Assembly: GCA_030407085.1 (NCBI GenBank)
Contig: CM059585.1
Location: 9,603,001 to 9,667,000 of the forward strand
DNA: 64,000 nt
Source: Trichopria drosophilae
Lineage: Eukaryota; Arthropoda; Insecta; Hymenoptera; Diapriidae
Reading direction: 5' to 3'
Shown here: positions 27,301 through 31,429 of the stretch, in pieces
Layout: every line of letters starts with the position of its first letter
Numbering within the stretch: position 1 is the stretch's first letter
Notes under the pieces: model-generated
Database searches by the model: none
Told to the model about the DNA's origin: nothing
Seen by the model: only the letters and a program-made list of their open reading frames with translations
Translations under genes and position numbers: made by a program

Positions 27301-30300
27301 TAAAATATAAAAATTAGTTCAATCAATTATTTCAACACGGGAGTTGTTAACTTTAAAGTAAATTCTTATACCTTTGCAAGGTATGTGAGGTGGAGTTCCG
27401 ATAAATCCTGATTCACAATCGCAGCGATAATGTCCTTTCGTGTTCGTACAAACGGAATTCGGACCACATGGATTGTGGATACATTCGTTCAAATCTTCGC
27501 ACACTGCGCCGACTGCCTTAAATCCGTCTTTGCAGAAGCACTGTCCTTCTATACATTCAGCGTTATTGACGCAGTCGAAATTTGATTTACATAATGTCGT
27601 TACGTCCCTCTAAAAACGCGATAAATAATTTTATTACATCAGTTTTAATTAGCCAAAAATGATTCAAATTCTGAATATTTTTTACATACCTGATCACAAG
27701 CGACCTTTGGACTCGGGTTGCCAATATATCCTTTAGGGCATTCACAAGTGTAGCCTGGATCTTCGTTTTTGCAAATGGCATGAGCACCGCATGGATTTTC
27801 AAAGGCAGTGCACTCATCGATGTCTTAAATTTTAAGTAACAATTCTTTTACATACCTTCTTAATTATTACAAGTAGGCACAAGCGGAATTCCAACAATAA
27901 AAGAAGAGATTCAAAAGTACGCGATTATACCAAATTTATTGCATGAGTAAAAAAAAATAATAAGCAGGAATGTACCTTTGAATCTTTTCAATTGCTGAAC
28001 ACATTTAAAAAGCACCAAAGTACAAAAAATAGATTAAAACCGGTCCAGCATCGAAAAGTATGGAAATCGATCATTTCCATGATCATCAGTAAATGTAGTT
28101 TTAAATGTTATAAGTGTCTTTTCATTTTTCAGTTTTTAATCTATTTTTATGCACACGTTATGAGATGATTGACAGCAATGCGTTAATGTTATGTATCTAA
28201 CCCGTGCAGCCCTTGAACGGATCGCCAGTGTAATCAGCTTTGCAGCTACACACGAAGCCTCCGACAGTGTCGGTGCAATCTGTGTTTTCACCACAGGGAC
28301 TTTTCTCGCATTCGTTTACATCTGTTAATATAGTTAATCGATTAATTGGATTAGACCTTACTTCAAAAGTAGTGTCCGAGTCGAAAAAGGAGCTAGGAAA
28401 CATGATAATGCTTTATGTTTATCGTATTTTCTACTTTATCGAGAAAAGGTTATAATATTCATTAAAACATTTCTCGACGTAAAAACATTTTATTTTTAGC
28501 TTTCGTATCTAATAAATAATTTACACAGTTCAGTCATATGGCACTTTGTTCTATCTTGGACGATTTGCTTATTTACAAACTTGAATATCGTCCACGTCAT
28601 CAGTCTTTGTAGAAATGCAGTAAAATCAAATTTACAGTAATAAATAAGATAAACTTATTAAAGAAAGCTTAGCAGCGATGAAAAAAATCTGATGAAAAGA
28701 TAACTAGAAAATATTAACGGAAGTCGTGCCATAACTAATATGTTGATTAAATAAATTCCTACCAAGAAAAGATAATAGGAGACCAACACGGTGACTCCAG
28801 AAAAAATCAACATAAAATTAAAAACTCTAATGTAATTGACTATCATGTTTCGGGACTTTTTCAACAAGGATGCCGACGGGGGTGTGAACTGACTTTCGCA
28901 AAGCGTGAGACCGTGCCCGACGAAACCTTGGGGGCAAATGCACTTAAAGGAGCCTGGAACGTTGATGCATTTGGCGTTAGTTGCACAGGTGTCGCGCTTG
29001 GAGCATTCGTTAATGTCGATGCATCCGTGAACGGGATCCATCTGATATCCTGGCAAGCAGACGCAATCGAAGCCGCCTTCTTTGTTCACACATTTCGACT
29101 GAACTCCGCAAGGGTTGCTTGCCTCACACTCGTTTATATCTGTTAGCGATTAGTGATCGAATCAATGACTCGGTGCTCCAAACCTTCGATTTTACGTCAT
29201 AGCCGTGAAAGTTACTTAATTTGCTTCACAAGAACAAAAGTGAGCCTAAGCTCTTTTGATTTTTATTAAATAACAATATTGCATGGATTCATAACAATCT
29301 TTGGGCATAACTCTTCAAAATACCATTCTACTGACTACTACTCAAAGCATAGCTCCACTTTCATTCTTCGTGATTAAGGCATTTCGTGATTTATGATTCC
29401 ACAAAAAATGAATGACCATTTGTTAATTACCACATGGTGTTGTTAATACATGTGCCATATATGTACAGATCCAGCAAAGTGTGCCGGGTGAAATTAGTAT
29501 CTTTCTTACCATGACATCCGGACATCGGGTCACCTTCCATGCCTTCGGGACAGGAACATCGAAAACTACCGTCTACATTCGTGCATAGCGCCGACCGACC
29601 GCAGGGACTTCGCAAACACTCGTTCACGTCCGTGCACCGATCTTCGGGATTACCGTCGAAGCCTTCTGGACATTCGCACTTATGACCACCAGGGAGGTTC
29701 ACGCAGAGAGCCCCTCGTCCGCAGGCTCCCTGGTAATTACACTCGTTGATGTCTATGCACTGGAATGAAGAAAATGGGAAAAGTCGCAGCAATCAATATG
29801 GAATGACAATCGATAACGTCACGAAATCTTACATGTTCGAAAGGGTTGCCGGTGTAACCTGGCTGACATGCACAGGTATAGTTGCCTAGGGTATTGTGAC
29901 ATATCGCATTTTCCCCACAAGCGTCGGTATAAAGACACTCATCGACATCTTCGCAGTGGACTTCACCGTCGCCAGTAAAACCTGACTTACACTTGCAAAG
30001 GAAATTTGAGGGCAGATTGCAGCACTCGGCATTTTCAACGCACCTTGCAGCGAGCGTTGGATCTTCGCATTCATTGATGTCTGAAATTTAATATAAAAAG
30101 GTTTAAGAATTCATCCTCAAATATCATATCAGAGATCTACACGCAATAAATTAGATTCCATGGACATACCTTCGCATTGGAATCCATCACCGCGATATCC
30201 GGGGTAGCAAGAACAATGAAAGCCGCCGAGAGTATTTGTGCAATGGGCGAAAATATCACAGGGTCGGTATTTGCACTCATTCTCGTCTAAAATGCAATTA

Positions 30301-30996
30301 GTTTGTTACAAATAATTCTTACGGAATTAGATATTCGTATTCACAATAACGAATTTATACCTTGATCTTGACAGTTACATCCGCCAAAGCCGTCGTTGCA
30401 ATGACAGACGGAGTCAAGACAAACTCCATTTTGACACGCTGTACCGTCTTTGGTGCAGTCATCTGCGAACAAATATTAACATTGTCTTAATCTAGCCACA
30501 CGCACATTTGGTGTAACGGCATTCTTCACTTAAATCACGGCGATAAAGTCATTGCATAACGAACCGCCACGTAAAGTAACAACAGGGTCCGTACTCAAGA
30601 GAAACGCTTCCTGCGTAGGTGCACCGACGCTCGGGCCGGAAAACCGCAATTTTCTTACTAGATTTTAATACGTACTTGTACACTTCAGCCTTTCACGATG
30701 TTCGTCGCTGCCCTGATAACAATCGGCATGACTGTCGCAGAGCTTGGACAGCTGGAGCAACTGCAAGACGTCCGTTGACGCATTCACCTGACAGCCAAAG
30801 TAGCCATCTTCCAAATTTAGAAAGAATACTTCCCTCCTCAGTCCTCGGCCGATTCCGTTGTACGATTCGGCCTGTGAACCATTTTATCATTAGCGAGTTA
30901 CATCCATGAAACTATTAAAAAAATTAAGAAGACTACTTACTGGATACGAAGATAAAAGTATCCATGTCACCAACGGCCAAAGATGTTTTATCTTTG
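1..30996 (-). CDS. dpy: dumpy, 5' portion of gene (54 exons, both ends incomplete)
   Basis: Dumpy is a giant apical extracellular matrix protein of insects. In Drosophila it links epidermis to cuticle at muscle attachment sites, wing, trachea and pharynx. What the sequence shows: 54 minus-strand exons with consistent splice sites and phases, open throughout (18,821 nt, 6,273 codons). Order: signal-peptide core, LDLa-like stretch, calcium-binding EGFs, mixed EGF and DPY modules, then a regular train of EGF-DPY-EGF units of about 106 residues. DPY modules are recognised by C-R-P-E-C, then S-D/E-C-P, A-C and K-C spacing. The DPY module is diagnostic of Dumpy. The first coding exon is missing at the 5' side and the frame is open at position 1, so the C-terminal ZP domain and PIGSFEAST repeats are outside. 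A Dumpy-like paralogue cannot be excluded from this fragment. Individual exons are listed separately. Confidence 0.88.
470..793 (-). CDS. dpy: dpy exon 53: EGF-DPY-EGF unit
   Basis: 108 codons, symmetric phase 1: [47 protein letters not shown], ending T-Q-C-S-P-I-P. A P-T-T-E-R-P-P linker starts the unit. Confidence 0.92.
903..1220 (-). CDS. dpy: dpy exon 52: EGF-DPY-EGF unit
   Basis: 106 codons, symmetric phase 1: [48 protein letters not shown], ending T-Q-C-F-E-N. Confidence 0.92.
1310..1639 (-). CDS. dpy: dpy exon 51: EGF-DPY-EGF unit
   Basis: 110 codons, symmetric phase 1: [33 protein letters not shown] (R-R-E-C instead of R-P-E-C); [16 protein letters not shown], ending Y-F-S-C. Confidence 0.9.
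1744..3330 (-). CDS. dpy: dpy exon 50: five EGF-DPY-EGF units in one exon
   Basis: 529 codons, symmetric phase 1, with five consecutive 106-residue units and no intron. Unit starts: [45 protein letters not shown] parts: [11 protein letters not shown], then four R/K-P-E-C units. The first DPY has G for the usual E. The 3' end is L-P-W-S-S-S at donor GTGAGT. Five fused units suggest loss of four introns or local duplication. Confidence 0.93.
3443..3760 (-). CDS. dpy: dpy exon 49: EGF-DPY-EGF unit
   Basis: 106 codons, symmetric phase 1. The EGF begins [12 protein letters not shown]. The DPY contains [15 protein letters not shown]. The second EGF is [13 protein letters not shown]. Confidence 0.9.
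3848..4153 (-). CDS. dpy: dpy exon 48: EGF-DPY-EGF unit
   Basis: 102 codons, symmetric phase 1: [48 protein letters not shown]. The donor is AAG|GTAACA. Confidence 0.9.
4239..4544 (-). CDS. dpy: dpy exon 47: EGF-DPY-EGF unit
   Basis: 102 codons, symmetric phase 1: [48 protein letters not shown], ending V-K-C-A. Confidence 0.9.
4633..4950 (-). CDS. dpy: dpy exon 46: EGF-DPY-EGF unit
   Basis: 106 codons, symmetric phase 1: [48 protein letters not shown]. The donor GTTCGT deviates from consensus, but it is placed at the conserved repeat boundary and keeps phase. Confidence 0.88.
5030..5341 (-). CDS. dpy: dpy exon 45: EGF-DPY-EGF unit
   Basis: 104 codons, symmetric phase 1: [47 protein letters not shown], ending F-V-G-C-T. 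Confidence 0.9.
5429..5740 (-). CDS. dpy: dpy exon 44: EGF-DPY-EGF unit
   Basis: 104 codons, symmetric phase 1: [47 protein letters not shown], ending F-K-C-S-V. Confidence 0.9.
5824..6132 (-). CDS. dpy: dpy exon 43: EGF-DPY-EGF unit
   Basis: 103 codons, symmetric phase 1: [43 protein letters not shown]. The DPY start is C-H-A-E-C rather than C-R-P-E-C. Confidence 0.9.
6241..6576 (-). CDS. dpy: dpy exon 42: EGF-DPY-EGF unit with aberrant first EGF
   Basis: 112 codons, symmetric phase 1. The first EGF starts [14 protein letters not shown] but continues [11 protein letters not shown], lacking the usual C-x-C-x-P-G loop. The DPY part [10 protein letters not shown] has an extra cysteine. The second EGF is normal. 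Confidence 0.87.
6675..7817 (-). CDS. dpy: dpy exon 41: five EGFs then two EGF-DPY-EGF units
   Basis: 381 codons, symmetric phase 1. It starts with five consecutive EGFs that lack DPY modules ([42 protein letters not shown]). DPY modules then appear at [10 protein letters not shown] and [10 protein letters not shown]. It marks the change to the regular repeat train. Confidence 0.9.
7898..8218 (-). CDS. dpy: dpy exon 40: DPY module and two EGFs
   Basis: 107 codons, symmetric phase 1: [29 protein letters not shown], then [17 protein letters not shown], ending F-I-N-C-S. Confidence 0.88.
8339..8521 (-). CDS. dpy: dpy exon 39: DPY half plus EGF
   Basis: 61 codons, symmetric phase 1: [12 protein letters not shown], then P-C-V-N-N-A-V-C and G-N-G-F-I-A-C-S. 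The acceptor tract CTCTTTCCTTAG is strong. Upstream translation of that tract imitates a signal peptide, but only from a TTG codon. Confidence 0.85.
8971..9054 (-). CDS. dpy: dpy exon 38: short exon completing an EGF
   Basis: 28 codons, symmetric phase 1. A good acceptor (CTTTCTTCGCAG) opens it. It reads [13 protein letters not shown], then T-C-V-K at donor AAAG|GTTTGT. It supplies the later cysteines missing from exon 37. Confidence 0.74.
9154..9297 (-). CDS. dpy: dpy exon 37: DPY half and start of EGF
   Basis: 48 codons, symmetric phase 1: [15 protein letters not shown], then N-P-C-T-I-G-S-P-C, ending A-I-C-S-E. The donor is AAG|GTAAGG. An upstream in-frame ATG at 9,331 gives a hydrophobic start (see findings), but the acceptor at 9,298 keeps the phase pattern. 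Confidence 0.75.
9298..11854 (-). other. dpy intron, 2.6 kb, no recognised exon
   Basis: AT-rich sequence between exons 36 and 37. A 102-codon open frame on the minus strand at 10,804-11,112 has no cysteine repeats and resembles nothing I recognise. I treat it as non-coding. A short palindrome sits near 11,330-11,355. Confidence 0.7.
11855..12643 (-). CDS. dpy: dpy exon 36: four DPY-EGF pairs, divergent
   Basis: 263 codons, symmetric phase 1. DPY halves: [28 protein letters not shown] and S-G-C-S-P-D-L-A-C. Each is followed by a divergent EGF (for example V-C-I-C-I-R-N-C-N). The flanks are two large introns. The acceptor is weak (TGTGACCTTAG). An in-frame ATG at 12,680 would give an unspliced start without a signal peptide, which I consider less likely. 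GC content is higher than in neighbouring exons. Confidence 0.78.
12644..14395 (-). other. dpy intron, 1.75 kb, no recognised exon
   Basis: AT-rich sequence between exons 35 and 36. Short open frames (81-134 codons at 12.96-13.99 kb) lack EGF or DPY cysteine patterns. I see no coding signal. Confidence 0.7.
14396..14536 (-). CDS. dpy: dpy exon 35: EGF repeat
   Basis: 47 codons, symmetric phase 1: [13 protein letters not shown], then F-V-C-R-C-S-E-G-G, ending G-D-C-I-R at donor GTAAGT. A 1.75-kb intron separates it from exon 36. Confidence 0.83.
14644..14877 (-). CDS. dpy: dpy exon 34: two EGF repeats
   Basis: 78 codons, symmetric phase 1. [15 protein letters not shown] is a standard EGF start. 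[13 protein letters not shown] starts the second. It ends P-R-F-R with the final C split across the junction to exon 35. Confidence 0.86.
14947..15349 (-). CDS. dpy: dpy exon 33: half-modules and two EGFs
   Basis: Phase 0 in, phase 1 out (403 nt). [13 protein letters not shown] starts it. Then [11 protein letters not shown], an EGF ([10 protein letters not shown]), a second DPY half ([12 protein letters not shown]) and an EGF ending Y-H-N-C-K-K. The phase 0 acceptor fits the C-P-K end of exon 32. Confidence 0.87.
15434..15705 (-). CDS. dpy: dpy exon 32: cysteine-rich exon, irregular EGFs
   Basis: Phase 1 in, phase 0 out (272 nt). It begins [14 protein letters not shown] and later reads [14 protein letters not shown] and E-H-C-S-C-G-E-V-C. 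The cysteine spacing is unlike a standard EGF or DPY. It ends N-E-C-P-K. Confidence 0.86.
15831..16853 (-). CDS. dpy: dpy exon 31: long array of half-modules with two EGFs
   Basis: 341 codons, symmetric phase 1. Four half-modules ([37 protein letters not shown]) precede an EGF ([10 protein letters not shown]). Four more half-modules follow ([36 protein letters not shown]), then a second EGF (N-A-C-G-T-N-A-E-C) and four more. It is the clearest example of the array architecture in this gene. Confidence 0.9.
16934..17116 (-). CDS. dpy: dpy exon 30: DPY half plus EGF
   Basis: Symmetric phase 1, 61 codons: [14 protein letters not shown], then [16 protein letters not shown] and an EGF end at E-V-E-C-V-R. 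Confidence 0.87.
17190..17378 (-). CDS. dpy: dpy exon 29: EGF plus short half-module
   Basis: Symmetric phase 1, 63 codons. [13 protein letters not shown] starts the [22 protein letters not shown] is a shortened half-module. Confidence 0.86.
17464..17719 (-). CDS. dpy: dpy exon 28: EGF second half, EGF, half-module
   Basis: Phase 0 in, phase 1 out (256 nt). I-C-S-C-Q-P-G-Y completes the previous [16 protein letters not shown] is a further [16 protein letters not shown] is the closing half-module. Confidence 0.87.
17825..18091 (-). CDS. dpy: dpy exon 27: EGF, DPY-like, start of EGF
   Basis: Symmetric phase 0, 89 codons. [15 protein letters not shown] starts an [18 protein letters not shown] is the DPY half. 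The following EGF is cut by the intron after S-T-K-D-H-L-Q and continues I-C-S-C-Q in exon 28. Confidence 0.86.
18263..18459 (-). CDS. dpy: dpy exon 26: tandem four-cysteine half-modules
   Basis: Phase 1 in, phase 0 out (197 nt). Three half-modules and no [30 protein letters not shown] and [13 protein letters not shown], ending N-S-I-G-Q. Confidence 0.86.
18571..18835 (-). CDS. dpy: dpy exon 25: DPY module, EGF, half-module
   Basis: Phase 0 in, phase 1 out (265 nt). [15 protein letters not shown] starts the DPY part. Then [15 protein letters not shown] (EGF), and [14 protein letters not shown] closes the exon. Confidence 0.87.
18916..19168 (-). CDS. dpy: dpy exon 24: cbEGF second half, DPY module, EGF
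   Basis: Phase 2 in, phase 0 out (253 nt). After completing the cbEGF it reads [12 protein letters not shown] (DPY) and [15 protein letters not shown] (EGF). It ends G-D-A-R, with the donor inside the EGF loop before the last cysteine. Confidence 0.86.
19252..19402 (-). CDS. dpy: dpy exon 23: EGF and first half of a cbEGF
   Basis: Phase 1 in, phase 2 out (151 nt). It reads [12 protein letters not shown], then [15 protein letters not shown]. The cbEGF is split by the intron and finishes in exon 24 ([12 protein letters not shown]). This is the only phase 2 intron I found. Confidence 0.86.
19478..20275 (-). CDS. dpy: dpy exon 22: EGF, half-module array, cbEGF, DPY, EGF, half-module
   Basis: 266 codons, symmetric phase 1. 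Order: EGF ([10 protein letters not shown]); four to five half-modules ([32 protein letters not shown]); cbEGF ([10 protein letters not shown]); DPY (N-D-C-S-D-T-Q-A-C); EGF (D-P-C-S-L-G-D-C-G); closing half-module (S-D-C-P-G-D-K-Y-C). Confidence 0.88.
20359..20547 (-). CDS. dpy: dpy exon 21: tandem four-cysteine half-modules
   Basis: 63 codons, symmetric phase 1. It contains no EGF. It is three to four tandem repeats of the type [39 protein letters not shown], each closed by K/R-C or V-C. Confidence 0.86.
20723..22480 (-). CDS. dpy: dpy exon 20: long multi-repeat exon
   Basis: The largest exon in the window (586 codons, symmetric phase 1). It opens with cb[14 protein letters not shown]. It then alternates half-modules (for example [30 protein letters not shown]) with EGFs that start S/K-x-x-C-G-P-N-A-L-C. 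Linkers such as D-L-R-R-G-C-Q, N-M-V-E-G-C-R and D-L-I-K-G-C-Q recur at the ends of the EGFs, a sign of internal duplication. It ends [11 protein letters not shown]. Confidence 0.9.
22617..22865 (-). CDS. dpy: dpy exon 19: two EGF repeats
   Basis: 83 codons, symmetric phase 1: [12 protein letters not shown] starts one EGF and [13 protein letters not shown] the second, ending I-Q-C-F. Neither has the calcium-binding consensus. Confidence 0.86.
22866..24263 (-). other. dpy intron, 1.4 kb, low-complexity AT-rich
   Basis: Sequence between exons 18 and 19. The part at 23,900-24,240 is very AT-rich, with recurring AAGCTAAG and TATAAAAG words. No exon seen. Confidence 0.7.
24264..24557 (-). CDS. 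dpy: dpy exon 18: EGF, short half-module, EGF
   Basis: 98 codons, symmetric phase 1. It reads [13 protein letters not shown], then [14 protein letters not shown], then [13 protein letters not shown], ending L-L-C-M-P. A 1.4-kb AT-rich intron follows on the 3' side. Confidence 0.86.
24638..25069 (-). CDS. dpy: dpy exon 17: EGF, cbEGF, DPY module, EGF
   Basis: 144 codons, symmetric phase 1. Order: [17 protein letters not shown]; cb[17 protein letters not shown]-like [33 protein letters not shown], ending N-E-C-V-S. From the 5' side this is the first clear EGF-DPY-EGF order. Confidence 0.88.
25194..25445 (-). CDS. dpy: dpy exon 16: calcium-binding EGF plus four-cysteine half-module
   Basis: Symmetric phase 1, 84 codons. 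[16 protein letters not shown] starts a cbEGF. Then [20 protein letters not shown], and C-V-C-P-P-P-F ending S-L-C-K. Confidence 0.86.
25648..25833 (-). CDS. dpy: dpy exon 15: irregular EGF repeat
   Basis: Symmetric phase 1, 62 codons. It begins [13 protein letters not shown] and continues [15 protein letters not shown], ending G-S-C-D. The EGF unit is incomplete at its 5' side compared with its neighbours. Confidence 0.84.
25949..26464 (-). CDS. dpy: dpy exon 14: EGF, two cbEGFs and an irregular EGF
   Basis: 172 codons, symmetric phase 1, donor GTCAGT. Order: EGF ([14 protein letters not shown]), cbEGF ([10 protein letters not shown]), irregular EGF ([15 protein letters not shown]), cbEGF ([15 protein letters not shown]) ending S-L-C-E. 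Confidence 0.88.
26550..26783 (-). CDS. dpy: dpy exon 13: calcium-binding EGF plus DPY-like half-module
   Basis: Symmetric phase 1. [12 protein letters not shown] starts a cbEGF. It is followed by [15 protein letters not shown] and [14 protein letters not shown], a four-cysteine half-module joined to an irregular EGF end. Confidence 0.85.
26937..27071 (-). CDS. dpy: dpy exon 12: calcium-binding EGF repeat
   Basis: One cbEGF, symmetric phase 1, 45 codons: [16 protein letters not shown], then [11 protein letters not shown], ending K-Q-C-I. The first inter-cysteine loop is longer than in its neighbours. Confidence 0.86.
27172..27294 (-). CDS. dpy: dpy exon 11: EGF repeat
   Basis: Symmetric phase 1, 41 codons. 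It reads [13 protein letters not shown], then [10 protein letters not shown], and ends A-A-G-C-V. It is a non-calcium-binding EGF. Confidence 0.84.
27372..27609 (-). CDS. dpy: dpy exon 10: EGF plus calcium-binding EGF
   Basis: Phase 0 in, phase 1 out (238 nt). It starts [13 protein letters not shown] and [12 protein letters not shown], an irregular EGF. A cb[15 protein letters not shown] follows, ending I-P-C-K. The start was set by phase: the chain V-A-C-D-Q into R-D-V-T is open in frame only with this acceptor. Confidence 0.82.
27690..27823 (-). CDS. dpy: dpy exon 9: calcium-binding EGF repeat
   Basis: Phase 1 in, phase 0 out (134 nt). [13 protein letters not shown] starts the repeat and it ends V-A-C-D-Q. 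The phase 0 donor matches the phase 0 acceptor of exon 10. The acceptor tract (AAATTTAAG) is pyrimidine-poor. Confidence 0.83.
27824..28201 (-). other. dpy intron, 378 bases, nothing recognised
   Basis: AT-rich spacer between exons 8 and 9. It has no EGF-type open frame. Confidence 0.7.
28202..28321 (-). CDS. dpy: dpy exon 8: calcium-binding EGF repeat
   Basis: One cbEGF, symmetric phase 1, 40 codons: [16 protein letters not shown], then [10 protein letters not shown] and G-D-P-F-K-G-C-T. The donor is GTTAGA, weaker than the others, but it sits at the standard repeat boundary. Confidence 0.83.
28322..28893 (-). other. dpy intron, 572 bases, with hydrophobic read-through frame
   Basis: Spacer between exons 7 and 8. 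The exon 7 frame stays open into it down to 28,658 and encodes hydrophobic residues (see findings). Confidence 0.65.
28894..29139 (-). CDS. dpy: dpy exon 7: two calcium-binding EGF repeats
   Basis: Symmetric phase 1. The first repeat is [12 protein letters not shown] and the second [11 protein letters not shown]. The end is L-T-L-C-E-A/S at donor GTCAGT. Without splicing here the frame stays open for another 236 bases and encodes a strongly hydrophobic tail (see findings). The spliced form is the expected one. Confidence 0.85.
29140..29509 (-). other. dpy intron, 370 bases, nothing recognised
   Basis: AT-rich spacer between exons 6 and 7, without an EGF-like frame or other visible signal. 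Confidence 0.7.
29510..29759 (-). CDS. dpy: dpy exon 6: two calcium-binding EGF repeats
   Basis: Phase 0 in, phase 1 out. It begins with [14 protein letters not shown], then a second repeat [11 protein letters not shown]. Both hold the consensus N-L/V-P/D-G plus aromatic before the fifth cysteine. It ends G-C-H-G across the splice junction. Confidence 0.88.
29833..30080 (-). CDS. dpy: dpy exon 5: two calcium-binding EGF repeats
   Basis: Phase 1 in, phase 0 out (248 nt). The first repeat starts D-I-N-E-C-E-D and the second [12 protein letters not shown]. The second carries [10 protein letters not shown]. The exon ends N-P-F-E-H, and the last cysteine of the second repeat is supplied by exon 6 (C-I-D-I-N-E-C), so the intron falls inside the repeat. 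Confidence 0.87.
30170..30286 (-). CDS. dpy: dpy exon 4: calcium-binding EGF repeat
   Basis: One complete cbEGF in a symmetric phase 1 exon. It starts [10 protein letters not shown] and continues with [13 protein letters not shown], including the N and aromatic positions of the calcium-binding consensus. It ends G-D-G-F-Q-C-E. Confidence 0.87.
30361..30462 (-). CDS. dpy: dpy exon 3: single short EGF-like repeat
   Basis: A symmetric phase 1 exon of 34 codons. It reads [14 protein letters not shown], then [15 protein letters not shown]. It follows directly on the LDLa-like stretch. The EGF is compact, with a C-x-C ending and no calcium-binding consensus. Confidence 0.83.
30676..30871 (-). CDS. 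dpy: dpy exon 2: mature N-terminus with LDLa-like stretch
   Basis: Phase 0 in, phase 1 out. It begins A-E-S-Y-N-G-I-G, the likely start of the mature protein. It then reads G-Y-F-G-C and later [14 protein letters not shown], which matches the calcium-binding second half of an LDL-receptor class A repeat (D, D and S-D-E ligands). The first half is degenerate and has fewer cysteines than a canonical LDLa. The exon ends at K-C-T and the split codon gives N. Confidence 0.8.
30941..30996 (-). CDS. dpy: dpy exon 1: signal-peptide core, no start codon
   Basis: The acceptor is a good pyrimidine tract ending in TTTACAG and the donor is CCA|GTAAGT (phase 0). The reading is [18 protein letters not shown], a basic stretch followed by a hydrophobic core, as in a secretory signal peptide. 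The exon starts with two bases that complete a codon. An in-frame TAA lies in the intron upstream with no ATG in between, so the initiator is in an earlier exon. The ATG inside this exon (MDTF frame) runs into a stop in the next exon and is not used. Confidence 0.75.
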
Positions 30997-31385
30997 CTGT
31001 AAACAAAAAACAATTTGACTGTTAATCTCTGCATCATACAAACAACACAAATTCATCTATGTTTGTCAGTATTGTCTAAGTGTTTGTGTGTACTCGGGTT
31101 CATCGGTTCTCTCCTAGCAGCATTTCCTTCATTGTGGGATCACCTGAGTGAATGAAGGAGACTTCGTGACCGCAGCAAAGTCACTGTTTTTCTTTTACAA
31201 GAATGCAATGAGAAAATCGGTACAAACTGTCATAGTATTCTCGCGACAAGGCCCTCGAAAGAAAGGAAAACCAACGTTCTCGATCCTACACGGAGTCAAG
31301 GGAAAATACCGAGAAGACCGAGGATAAAAGAAAAGAAGAAAACGACGGAATCTTAGGGGAAGAGGTACGACGAACTTCGCAGGAA

Positions 31386-31425
31386 CTTCTCGCTAACAGG
31401 AAGAAGCGAGTTTTATACACCGGTG
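31386..31425 (-). promoter_or_regulatory. possible TATA-type promoter upstream of exon 1
   Basis: On the minus strand a TATAAAA motif (plus-strand TTTTATA, 31,411-31,417) lies in a pyrimidine-rich stretch about 400 bases upstream of the signal-peptide exon. A transcription start would be near 31,386. The CT-rich leader at 31,250-31,400 (minus) looks like a 5' UTR. No good initiator is visible and dpy may instead start much further upstream. Confidence 0.25.
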
Positions 31426-31429
31426 TAGA

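Noticed and set aside
30941..30977. ATG inside exon 1 (M-D-T-F-I-F-V) as the dpy start
   Set aside because: This frame reaches a TGA early in exon 2, whereas the other frame yields the signal peptide and keeps the whole chain open.
1..30996. Plus-strand open frames throughout the dpy region
   Set aside because: They are antisense shadows of the cysteine-rich exons, whose codons rarely create stops on the opposite strand.
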